The notes beneath the pieces were generated by a model that saw nothing but the letters and a program-made list of their open reading frames with translations, searched no databases and was not told where the DNA came from. The position numbers were made by a program, and so were the translations under genes. DNA of 64,000 bases from assembly GCA_016802295.1 (NCBI GenBank), contig JAESIW010000200.1, forward strand, positions 5,080,336 through 5,144,335, in the 5' to 3' direction. This DNA comes from Brachionus rotundiformis. Taxonomy: Eukaryota > Rotifera > Eurotatoria > Ploima > Brachionidae. Numbering within the stretch: the first letter of the stretch is position 1; each line of letters opens with the position of its first letter. Below, one piece after another: positions 1 to 10,009 of the stretch.

Positions 1-1258
1 CATATTTTTATTAAACATATCACTTCCTGTAAAATAAAGCACTCCGCAATAAAATTGGTCCTTGGGAATTAGTCTTTAATATAAATTTAAAACAAATTTA
101 AAAAATTATCCATAAACCACCTTATGTCTATTCGTCTAAACGGAGGTTTGTTGTTTATTGAGCACACTCCCTTTATAACAAAATAACATTAAATCTAATT
201 AAATTATCTACAATCTAACCATAAATTTGGTATCTCCATAGGCAAGTGTGTCAGTGATAAAACCAATTTGGCTAAGCTTATCCACTACCTTTTTTAACAA
301 TCCACTGCCATCTGTCCTAATATCCCTTGTTTTATTCGACTCTAAAGCCTTTTTATTTTCCTTAACATGTGAAGAAGATAGATAGCTCGGATGAGTCAGC
401 AATATGTCTATATCTCCACTTGACTCGGCGCCTCGTCGGAAACTGCCGCACACAGCTGCCATAAAGTCTTTGTCTATTTGTTCTATCTCCTTAACAATCA
501 AATCCTTCATTCTAATCATTTCTTCTCTGGGTATTCTTTTTTCAAAGTCGTTTACATACCTTAAAAAGCCGACAATCAGTCTAAAACTTTCCAAATATTA
601 TCTATTGCTGTACTTTAAGCCTATCTTTTGGTGGTGATTTAACTTATCCTGATTCGACCTCAAGTCCTCAATGCTACGGATTCCCTCGGACAGAAGCTTG
701 TGGGCATGTGTCGGTCTATCATTAAGTTTTTGGTAAAAAAATCAAAAATGTTTATTTTGGTTCCATTTTTACCCGATACCAGTCACCCTGGTCAGCTCTT
801 TGATCGCGTTTGCATCAGAGTTTTTTTTAACCTAATTAAAACATAAGCAAAAATGAACTCTTTTTAAAGGAGTACTTTTTCGAGCTTGTCTATTTTTCCA
901 CTACTTAGATACTGTCCAATTTTTTCGGCGATTTTCTCTCCTACGCCGCTCTAATCAATTAATAAAAACATTTAGTCAACTTGAGCTTAAGCTTTATTAT
1001 CTACCAATTTTTTGGCTTCTGATACACTTGTTATTTGAATATTGCTTGCCAGAATCGACTGGGCAGCTTTCCTATAGGCATTGTATTTATGCTGTTGTTT
1101 GTTATAATTTTTTTCATAGTCCGCTAGATCTTTGAAGAATAAAGCATTAAATTTTTCTGATATAAATTAAAATGACATTTGGTACCATTTAACATCTTGG
1201 CTATTTCTTTATTAGAGTCAATGGTATCATTTTTTGATTTTTTTGACTCTGAGGCCAT
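1..1258 (-). CDS. POLB: DNA polymerase beta (5' part; C-terminus lies beyond the window edge)
   Basis: Base-excision-repair polymerase with an N-terminal dRP-lyase domain and a family X nucleotidyltransferase domain, acting in the nucleus. Reading from 1258 downward, exons give KYNAYRKAA (lyase), GVGEKIAEKIGQYL with the Schiff-base lysine in the AEK position, LTRVTGIG (helix-hairpin-helix), then FEKRIPREEM and CGSFRRGAESSGDIDILL, which supplies two metal-binding aspartates. The third aspartate is in RRIDIR near 130, and the steric-gate region LYFTGSD follows near 20. Introns are very short (about 32-60 nt). The ORF at 208-594 is one exon read through its donor. About 60 C-terminal residues (thumb) should lie left of position 1. 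A lysine-rich stretch of about 15 residues after LLTHPS is longer than in vertebrates. Family identity is near certain; the exact first intron is less sure. Confidence 0.93.
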
Positions 1259-2396
1259 GTTATGTATTTTTGAGTATGATATTTTTTGTTAATTTTTGGC
1301 AAAATCTTTCATAATTTTAAGGCATAAATTAATGCAAAAATGGCAAGTTGATTCATGTCTGTTATAATTAATTTAAAAAAGATCAATTTATGAATAAGTT
1401 GCCATTTTGGTATCAGGTTACCAAGAAAAATTTTTACATATTTTTATTTAATCAAAGATTGTAAATTTTAATTTATTTTTTTGAGTCAATAAGGTGTCCA
1501 TAAAATGGATCTCGGATTGAAAGATAGTATCTTATCTCAATATTTTAAAATAAAGTGATTTTTTTCAAACGAATATAATCGTTTAACATGATGTGAAAAA
1601 CTTAGCTAACTATAAAGAAAAAAAAATTCCACGCTGAATCGACTGATTGAAAATGTTAACTTGAAAAAAAATCTTAACACAATAACTAATTATTTTTTTA
1701 TTTTTCTTCATCTTTCTATTTGAAAATCAAATATAAAAAAAATTTGCGAAAAATTGATATGATGACCTGGAGGAGAACAGTTGAAAGAGATCTAAGAGCA
1801 GAAATTGTCGCTAAGGAAAGGGTTGAATGGAGGAGACGTTTGGACGCTTCATGCTCCACTGGGAGACGAAGATAGAAGAAGAACAATTTTCCAAAGTCTT
1901 TTAGAATGGCAAAAACTTGTCTTAAAAATTATTTTTGCTGAAACAAGCAGTCACTTTTGTTAAAGTTATATGGGAAAAGATGGCCACGCAAACTTTTAGC
2001 TTATTTGAGCTGTGATAAATTAAATTTATATATTTTTTAAAACTAAAATAAAACTCTAAAACATATCAATTGATTCAAACAAAATTTTGTCGATTTTGTA
2101 TTTTTGTCTGTTAAAATATTAACTGAAAGAAGAATAAATAAATATGAGAATATTTTGTTTACCATTCAGAGGCGAATTAATTAATTCCTAATAAAAATAA
2201 TATGAGACTCAAATTAGGTAGAATAATTATAAAAGACTATGATTAAATAAACTGGTAATGTTAAGTGAATCGAGTGAACTTTGATGAAAGAGAAAATAAA
2301 TCATAATTTGTACGTTGGAATTAAATGAATAAATTTGATTTGATTTGAAAAAAGTCGGCAAATGACCTTGACATAAAGTATTGTAAAAATGAAGAG
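1259..2396. other. AT-rich intergenic region between POLB and histone H3
   Basis: Divergent intergenic stretch. It presumably carries the POLB promoter on the left and the H3 promoter on the right. The only recognisable content is a short retroelement remnant at 1759-1875, listed separately. Confidence 0.6.
1759..1875 (+). mobile_element. Non-LTR retrotransposon 3' ORF remnant
   Basis: A 38-codon open frame ends at TAG and reads TWRRTVERDLR, then VEWRRRLDASCSTGRRR. This pattern (tryptophan-arginine pairs, then a short ALCS/ASCS-type tail and stop) is typical of the extreme C-terminus of LINE endonuclease/reverse-transcriptase ORFs in many invertebrates. Nothing upstream is readable as RT, so it is a small dead fragment. 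The assignment rests on pattern memory only. Confidence 0.5.
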
Positions 2397-2405
2397 TATA
2401 AATAG
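2397..2405 (+). promoter_or_regulatory. TATA box of the histone H3 gene
   Basis: TATAAATAG lies 82 bases upstream of the H3 start codon, the usual arrangement for a short-leader replication-dependent histone gene. Confidence 0.7.
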
Positions 2406-2478
2406 TTGATGAAACGCCGGGCTGGAAAGTATCAATTAATTAGTTTAAATTAGAAGAAGAAGAAGAAAAAATAGCAAA

Positions 2479-2889
2479 ATGGCTCGTACAAAGCAAACAG
2501 CTCGCAAATCAACTGGTGGAAAAGCTCCAAGAAAACAACTGGCAACCAAAGCTGCTCGAAAGAGCGCGCCAGCAACAGGCGGAGTAAAGAAGCCACACAG
2601 ATATCGTCCAGGTACAGTAGCTCTTCGTGAGATTCGCAAGTACCAAAAGAGCACTGAACTGTTGATCCGAAAGCTGCCATTTCAGCGTTTGGTTCGTGAA
2701 ATAGCCCAGGATTTCAAGACTGACTTGAGATTCCAGTCTTCGGCAGTTGCTGCTTTACAAGAAGCAAGCGAAGCTTATTTGGTTGGTTTGTTCGAAGACA
2801 CCAACTTGTGTGCCATCCACGCCAAGCGTGTCACCATTATGCCAAAGGACATTCAGTTGGCAAGACGCATAAGAGGCGAGAGAGCTTAA
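2479..2889 (+). CDS. Histone H3, replication-dependent type
   Basis: Core histone of 136 codons before the stop, intronless and full length, packaging DNA in the nucleus. The tail carries every standard modification site (K4, K9, S10, K14, K27, K36). Residue A31 with S87-A88-V89 marks it as H3.1/H3.2-like rather than H3.3 (S31, A87, I89, G90), and S96 makes it H3.2-like. Two deviations from the canonical sequence are visible: K instead of R at 53, and A instead of M at 90, a position that separates canonical H3 from H3.3. A TATA box upstream and a 3' stem-loop support S-phase regulation. It stands alone: no H4, H2A, H2B or H1 lies nearby. Confidence 0.97.
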   Translation: MARTKQTARKSTGGKAPRKQLATKAARKSAPATGGVKKPHRYRPGTVALREIRKYQKSTELLIRKLPFQRLVREIAQDFKTDLRFQSSAVAALQEASEAYLVGLFEDTNLCAIHAKRVTIMPKDIQLARRIRGERA

Positions 2890-2930
2890 ACAACATAGAT
2901 ATTTTGTACATAAAAGTATTTAAAACCCCC

Positions 2931-2946
2931 GGTCTTTTTCAAGACC
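2931..2946 (+). terminator. Histone 3' stem-loop (SLBP target)
   Basis: GGTCTTTTTCAAGACC forms a 6-bp stem with a 4-nt loop, matching the metazoan histone mRNA 3' stem-loop, 41 bases after the H3 stop. AATAAA overlaps just downstream (2948-2953), so both the stem-loop and the polyadenylation route are possible. A purine-rich stretch near 2961-2975 could be the downstream element bound by U7. Confidence 0.9.
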
Positions 2947-3189
2947 AAATAAATATCTAAACAGATAAAGCAAAAATTATTCTCTCAAAGTCATCCTCAT
3001 ATAAATACTACTATATTTTTAAATTAATTTTATCTTACATATTTTAACTGAATATAATAAAGCTTGATAATCACTAATTTAAACCTAAAAAATCTGAATT
3101 GATTAAGATAAACACTAAATATCCTTATTATTTTACTACACATCTAAACAATCCTGATTAGTTTAAGTATTTATATCCAAAGCGACTTG

Positions 3190-3565
3190 ATGTGACATTT
3201 TCAAATAAAAAATGTGACTACAAGGGCTAAGCCTTCAATTGGTATGATCTGCGGATCTATCAAATTCCCAACAACAAACATAGCAATATACTGCTCACTT
3301 TTAAGGCCTTATTTGTATCTTATCAGCCCATGGTGTCCTTACTAAGGGAAAGACAAAAAAGAGATCGAAAAGGTTCAGTGTAATGTAGATTTTTGGAGTA
3401 TCCACAACGGATATCTAGAGGGAAATTACAAAGCCTTAGAACAAGAAGTATACGTGGACACCTAATCCAAAGGTTCAAACTAGTGATCAATATGGAGACT
3501 GTGAACTTCAGAAATGGTTTAAACTACAGCTTAAACAGGCGACCTGACAGCAAAATGTAAAATTT
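3190..3565 (+). mobile_element. Decayed CR1/L2-like LINE fragment
   Basis: Frame-shifted fragments recall the post-RT region of CR1/L2/Jockey-type LINEs: RPYLYLISPWCPY then KDKKEIEKVQ (family pattern: VRPHLEY..W.P...KDI..IEKVQRR), followed by RSIRGHLIQRFKLV and VNFRNGLNYSLNRRP. Several stops and frame changes show that it is dead. The rest of 2950-3790 is AT-rich spacer with nothing recognisable. Confidence 0.6.
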
Positions 3566-3790
3566 TAGAAGAAACTCCAAAAACTTGGTGCGAGAAAGAA
3601 TATATTCTAATTAGCTTTTATCATTAAAAAATTCACCTTCTTTTTATCAAAAAAATATCAAAATAATTTAGATTCGCTTAAAACTGCTTAAATTTTCTAT
3701 CTTTTGTTTAAAAAGTCCAATCAATTTAGAATTTATTAAAATTTATATAATGGAATTTATTTATTTAAGTCTAGAAAAATCTTGATAATA

Positions 3791-6700
3791 TTAATGATTG
3801 TGTTTAGAATAGTTTCTAAATTCACTGAGCTCATTCCAAATATTTTTCAGTCTACTTCTTCTGTCATGACTTTCGTCGCTTCTTTTAGGTAAAAATTTAT
3901 AATAATTATTTCTTAAAATAATCTTTTTTTTACTTATTTCGTAAAAGAATCTTCACTCGATCATTGACATGAGCATTTATTGGTTGACAATTTGCCATGA
4001 TAGGTGCCATTACATTCAAATATTCTCCCACGCTTGAAACAGACTTGATTGAATGGCTCACAAGTCTTTTACTTTCATTATCTCTACCATTTACTAAAAT
4101 ATTCTGACACCTAAGTGAAAATTCAAGTTGAATATTATCCAAGTCAATCGCCACTTCATTCTGATCAAGTTGGCACAATAGCTGAGATTTGTCCATGCCA
4201 AAAACATACAATTTTTTTGTTTCGCTTATTGCCATCAGCTAATTATAGTCTTAATTAATTTATTAACTAACAATCAAAATTTTACTCTTACCAGATTTGG
4301 AAAGCTATTAATTGGCTTTATAAAAATAATTTTATCATCACTATTCGCTAACCTAAAATATTAGTTAATTTCTTATTTTAAATAATTTTAAAATTAAAAT
4401 ATTTAGCTTACTGAGGAGCAAATAAGTGTCTCAGCTTTTTTTGGCAATTAAGTGTACAATCAAGACTGTATAGATTTCCTGCACTTGTTAAGCAAACAAG
4501 TTCCGATTCAATTTTAAATATGGTCGAATATTCCATCAAAAAAGTTGTATTTGGTACACTTTTTGGCATGAAGTAAATTTGTTTTATCGTTTCATTGTCT
4601 GGTATGTGAGCGCAGTTTCGCTCTATTCCCATATTCAAGTCAAACACGACGATGTTATTGTCTTTGAGTGAAACAGCAAGAAGTCCACTGCATTTTGTTG
4701 TCTCCAAGTGGATTATCTGTGCTGAGAATGGAAGAACGCATTCAAATTTGGATTCAAGTTCTAGATTAAGAAAATAAATTTTTTAAATTAAAAATTATCT
4801 TTAATTATCACCTTTTGAAACTTTTCCTAAAGGATATAAATATATTTGACTTGAATGGTTCCAACATACAGCCAAACTTGCCACATTATCATTTGGATCG
4901 CTGTTCGCAGACCATAAAAGCTTATTTGATGGAAGAAAAACAAAATCAGCAGTACTTAAAAAAATAGTTTTTAATTAAATTTTAAACATATTCTAATGTT
5001 TATTTGATTTAAGTACTTTTTAATAAAAATTTTTATTAAAAAAATAAAAATATTGTATATAAATATATTTATGAACCGAAATTTTACCTTCCAATTGAGA
5101 ATTTAAAAGCTAATTTTAAATCTTTTTAAAAATTTTGTGTAAAAATATAAGATTTAACATTAATTGTTTATATGTTTGTACTATTTTAGACTATTATTTA
5201 TTAAATCTTAAAATAGCCGAATCTGATTATATAAAGATTTATTTCATTTGGATTTTTAATAAATTTTTAATTTTTTAAATATTGAACTCTAATGTATTTA
5301 ATATTTATTAAAATTTGCTTAATTTTTACCATTAGAAATATTTTAATTACTAAAAAAATGAACTCACAGATTATTTCCGGGAAAATCATAATTTTTTGTT
5401 CCATTAATTTGATTAATTGATTCTTCAGTTAATTTAAGATTGAAACATTTTTCAGCTAATTGGCTTTTGATATCAATAAAAGTCTTGGTAAAAACAGTAT
5501 TCAAGCCTGTTCCGATGATATCTTGACTTTGTTCCGCTTGTTTCAGGATCTGCGCCAAATTTGGCTGATTGGAGCCTTGAAAAAATTTTAATTTCAATTG
5601 CTTAATTAATTTGGATCAAAGTCACTTTGAAAGCGAAACTGGTTGGCTGATGGTCTTACTTTGGATACCAAGTTGAGCTTTGCCAAAGGTGCCGGATCAT
5701 CGCTCGCCTCATTTTGCTCCAGTGAATCCAGCGTTTGGAACCATTGCTCTTTAGGGCACTTGTGTATTTCAATTAAACAATCACTTAAATTACTTTTTGC
5801 TTATTGTTTAAAAATAAAGTTTTAGCTAAATAAATTTTTATTTTTCAAGGGGAAATTTATTTTAATTCAAAACCTTAAATAATAAAGGTATCTAAGTAAT
5901 TAGCTTCGTAAATTGGCATTGGCAACACACAATAAAAAAGAAAAAAAAAGAAGAAACCGGTATTTTTTAATGTTTGTAGATTTAAAATGGAAAATTGTGA
6001 CGAATTGGAACAAAAGCTCAAATATTACAAAAGTAATCCACTTAAGAACTATGCACCAACCCGCGGTCAGCGCATAGTTCCGCACCGGCATGAAAACCAA
6101 CAGCTACCTAAAATATTCAACGAGCTTCGCTTATCGGAAAGCTGCGAGCTTGACCGCGAGCTGCACCGGCAAAAAATCAAAAGTCACCTCAGTCTTAAGC
6201 TCAATGAGCCCATGAAAAATCCGCTTGACCAAATGGAATACTCCAAAAAAACCTATAATGAATTTTCCAAGCTAAATTTGACCAAGCCAATTGACTTGTC
6301 CAGCGTTAAGTCAGTGCTTAGAGAAAGCATTAGTCCGAGAAAGGACTGTGACATTGGTAGTGTTTATATTAAGCCAAAGCACTTGTCAAAATCAGCTGAC
6401 TTGCTCATCGATGCGCACAATGTCGACTTGAAACAGGTAGAAAACATGAACAGCGAGATCCGCAAGCACAAGCAAAAACTTGCCAAGCTGGAGTTCAAGT
6501 CATGCAAGCGACCAAGCTCAAAGAAAACCAAAGATTTTAATGACCACAAGGGGTCTTTTTACAATTACCGCAAAGCAGTCCGAGAAATAAAATCAATGAT
6601 CAGGTTCAACTCAGCCGAGACCAAGCCGCCTTCTGCCGCTGTACCAGTGCGCGGCGAGTCCCATCTCGACAACAAAGATACCATCAGCAAAGACCATTCA

Positions 6701-9509
6701 ATAATCAAAGAGTATGAATACCTGAACACGGTTATGTTTTCGAATAGCTTGACCAGCAGTGAAAAGTACAAGAAAAGAGTCAAACAGGCTAGGGATAAAA
6801 TTCTTTATGAACAAACCGAAAGGCACAACTTGAACAGAATGACCATCTTACAGCCATTCGAGGATACAAAAATTTTAATCAATATAGACCAAGTTCCGCC
6901 AGGGTTTTTAAATTCCTTGCTCAATAAGGAAAACAATGCGCCAAGGTACTATATGCCGCCAGTTCGTGCTTTTGGCTATTATAAAAAGGTGATCAATGAT
7001 CCGATCGAATTTGACAGGAGACCTAGTCACCACAGCAAGCCTAGAGAAACTAGACACTTCTTTAATAAGTCTGAACTGAACGAAATCCAAGCCGAAAGAC
7101 ACAATTTTAACTTGGAATCGCTGAAAAGCTTGAATGAATCGTCGAATTATTTGTTTAATCGCGATCATTCCATTTTCAGTAATTTAAATACCAACAGCTC
7201 AAACAATTTTGATCTTAAGGTTGATATTAGTAAAAAAGATGTTTCAGTCAAATGATTTATTTTTTTATTATTTTTTATTAAAAATAAATATAATTTTTGC
7301 TCAATTTTGGTCTTTTTTTTATTTTTCCAAAATTAAAGCCCTCAAACCATTTGACTTAATTAAATAAAAATTTCTATTTTTAATTGTTGTGTAAACAAAA
7401 ATTAGAAACTCGTCAATTTTAGACATCTACCATCTACCTGTGCCAAAATTATTATTTACTTTGGAGAATCAGTTTTGAAAAGCTTTTACTTTTTAAATTT
7501 AAACTACTTATTTAAATAAAAGAACTAGTTTTTGGAACAAAAAAACAACAATGATAACAATAATAATACTTTTTTCTAATTAAATTAGCAAGTTTTAATC
7601 AAAAAATTATTTAATTAGCTTTGAGGATAACTTGAGTAATTATTAATAATTATTCGATTTCTAAATATTGTAATACTAAATTATTAAAAAAATTGCTATT
7701 TAATTAGAAAATCTTAAGAATTGCTTCGAAATTTATTAATTTTTTATTAAGCTTATTTTTTTAATATTAAGCTTGTCATTCACACACTCGGTCTTTGTTT
7801 AATTGATGGAAGCAATAAAACTTCTAGATTTATTTCCCAACACTAAAAGTGGTATGGCTTTGGAAAAACATTATGAGTCTTTATTTATTATTTAATTAAA
7901 GGTGGTAGTGAATTAAAAGTATGAAGATAGGAATTGAAAAAATACTTTTGTCAATTTTAGCTAACAAAAAATCAAAGAATGTTAATTATAAGTCCAAAAA
8001 ATGTGTTTGAGAATAATGGCACAAAAAAATGGACCACAGAAGGAAATCTAGAGCAATTCACATTTTCTTGATGGTAGGATTTGGTCTAAATGTTGTTTAC
8101 TGGTTTTGAAATAATTTTAAAGGATAAAACAAAATTAAGATCAATACCAACAATTTTAGTATCCAAAAGAATGGTAAATTGATAAATTTTAAGTTATCAG
8201 ATTGTGAGGATGGAAAAACAATTATTTAATTAAATAAGAAAAGAATTCTAAGCTTATCATTTATACGCTCACACTCACTTGGTGGTATTTTTAATTTTAT
8301 CAATCGCAGCATCAAATTTTAGGAAATTTGCCTAAATAAAACAGAACTAAAATTTTTTGATAAATCTATCTGATAAATTTTTATTTTTAGTTTTTACCCA
8401 CTCTTAATTATTCTTAAACTAAACTCTTCTTATTGTTGTATTGATTTTCTTAATAAAAATTTTATTTACAATATTTTGATTGATGCAAATAATGTTTTTA
8501 AATTAAAAAGATAAAAAATCTATCTTTTTTTTTGGCCTCATAATAAGATATCAAAACCATTGCCAAAATGATACCAAACTTTAAGCTAATTACTGTTATT
8601 CTAAATTCTCTATTATTTAAAATAGTTCAAAACTAGTTTTTTAATTAATAAATAATTAATATTTCGTTACTTTCTATTAAAACTGCCATGAAATCCGAAT
8701 TTTTTGATATTTCACATTTTTTATATGAAAACTTTCTCTCAGCATCCTTCAAAGCAATAAATTGTCAAATCTTAATGAATAACCAGTTGTCAATAAATAA
8801 TTCTTACCGGTTCTTGATTCAATGACTGCACCAAATAAAATTTATCTTTCATAAAAACATGAGTAAAAAGATAACCTTGAAAAGATTTTAATTGGAAAAA
8901 ATTTAGCTGTTTAATTAAATCTACCAGAGTCGGTGATGGAAAGAACAAGATAAACTGAGGGTTTCAATTGAGAAGAGTATATTTGGATAATATTAGTACT
9001 AATACCAACCACGGCATTGCTCAAATCACATTTACCAATTGTTGATAAATTACCAGTATCTACGGCATAGATCGAGCCCATTGAACCAGCAAACAAAAAA
9101 TCATTGTAGTCGTCATTGCTCAAGCAAATACAATTAATATTTGACAAATCCTATAAGATAAATTGTTTTAATTTATTTTAATTTTTTTTGAATTTTGACG
9201 TACCAAGATGGTAGAAACATTAAACTCTTTAGCTCGATGCTTTTTTTGCTCAATTTTCCGCTCATTTTCATTATTTTCAATCTTAGTCCAAGCATCTTCT
9301 AGTAATCCTTGTAAAATTTTATCAATTCGTCTAAAATTAGCGAAAATTGAGCTGAGAAAAAAATATAAAAAATAAAGGTACCTATAGGGCTGTGGTAAAT
9401 TGTCTCTGTATAAATCAGGATCTTTTAAAAAATCATTATTGCTAACCTCGCGGTCTAGAACCGAATAGGTCACTACATTATCTTCACTTTTTGTCTGTAT
9501 TTTTGGCAT
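3791..9509 (-). CDS. WDR93-like WD-repeat protein (axonemal type), 12 exons
   Basis: Modelled exons, high to low: 9509-9382, 9330-9204, 9150-9006, 8920-8808, 8746-8671, 5799-5626, 5575-5368, 4954-4812, 4760-4412, 4352-4292, 4238-3934, 3911-3791. All phases fit, giving 649 residues, close to vertebrate WDR93. The N-terminus has DNLPQPYRRIDKIL followed by a charged helix, then degenerate WD blades (NDFLFAGSMGSIYAVD, CSGLLAVSLKDNNIVVFDL, KIIFIKPI). The WDR93 name is from recollection of family architecture; a generic ciliary WD protein is the alternative. The 2.87 kb intron at 5800-8670 holds a gene on the opposite strand. The exon boundary between 9006 and 8920 is uncertain: direct reading hits TAA at 8911, and an 85-nt or 49-nt intron, or an indel, is needed. 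Confidence 0.68.
5987..7255 (+). CDS. Hypothetical intronless protein nested in the WDR93-like intron
   Basis: An open frame of 422 codons with visibly higher GC than its surroundings and no close competitor on either strand. The product is basic and hydrophilic, with no signal peptide, membrane segment or recognised domain. It has short charged helices (for example around residues 150-185), many KxK, RHN and YKK motifs, and a Ser/Asn-rich tail. I do not recognise the family. It lies wholly inside an intron of the antisense WDR93-like gene, with its start about 190 bases from the flanking exon. A retrocopy or a young cilia-related gene would fit such a position, but this is speculation. Coding status rests on length and composition. 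Confidence 0.75.
   Translation: MENCDELEQKLKYYKSNPLKNYAPTRGQRIVPHRHENQQLPKIFNELRLSESCELDRELHRQKIKSHLSLKLNEPMKNPLDQMEYSKKTYNEFSKLNLTKPIDLSSVKSVLRESISPRKDCDIGSVYIKPKHLSKSADLLIDAHNVDLKQVENMNSEIRKHKQKLAKLEFKSCKRPSSKKTKDFNDHKGSFYNYRKAVREIKSMIRFNSAETKPPSAAVPVRGESHLDNKDTISKDHSIIKEYEYLNTVMFSNSLTSSEKYKKRVKQARDKILYEQTERHNLNRMTILQPFEDTKILINIDQVPPGFLNSLLNKENNAPRYYMPPVRAFGYYKKVINDPIEFDRRPSHHSKPRETRHFFNKSELNEIQAERHNFNLESLKSLNESSNYLFNRDHSIFSNLNTNSSNNFDLKVDISKKDVSVK
7256..8670. other. Remainder of the large WDR93-like intron
   Basis: AT-rich sequence after the nested gene. Two loosely similar stretches (around 7755-7800 and 8245-8285, both with an AAGCTT(A/G)TCATT core and a CACACTC-like follow-on) may be a diverged duplication. 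No coding signal is seen. Confidence 0.5.
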
Positions 9510-10009
9510 CTTGATATCGAATAAAAATTTAAAATTTGGAAATATTAATTGTGATAGTAAAATTTTGTTTCCATGGAAATAAGAAAAAAGTCAATTAAAT
9601 TCTGAAAAATATTTTTAAAGTAAATCTGAAATTTCAATTATTATTTTTATTATGATTGTTTAATAAATAAAATATTAAAAAAACATTTAATATTAATATC
9701 TAAATTAATTTATTTAATTTATTTTGTTTAATAATTTCATTTTGAATAACAATCTTATCTAATTTATAACGCAAATGACATTATTACTTAAAAAGTACGA
9801 AAGAAATAAATTTTACCAAGCCTAATTACTTCATTTGGTTAAAAAAAGTCCAATGACGGTCATTTGGAAGCGTTGTTTGATATTTTTTTTAGACCATTCA
9901 TTTAAAAAACTTATTAATTAAAAAATAAAAATCAAATAGTTTATTAAAAAGTGTAAAAATTAAAATTTTTTGACTTAATCTAATAAAACTAAAAATAATT
10001 TCTTATGCA
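9510..10009. other. Spacer between the two WD-repeat genes
   Basis: About 500 AT-rich bases between the start of the WDR93-like gene and the end of the next gene on the same strand. No RNA gene, repeat or coding signal is visible. It must include the WDR93-like promoter. Confidence 0.5.

Noticed and set aside
2445..2680. Two antisense open frames over the histone H3 gene
   Set aside because: Shadows of the strongly constrained H3 codons; no promoter or protein features of their own.
8921..8938. An apparent 18-nt GT..AG intron in the WDR93-like gene
   Set aside because: Far shorter than any other intron here, and its removal gives the wrong reading frame downstream.
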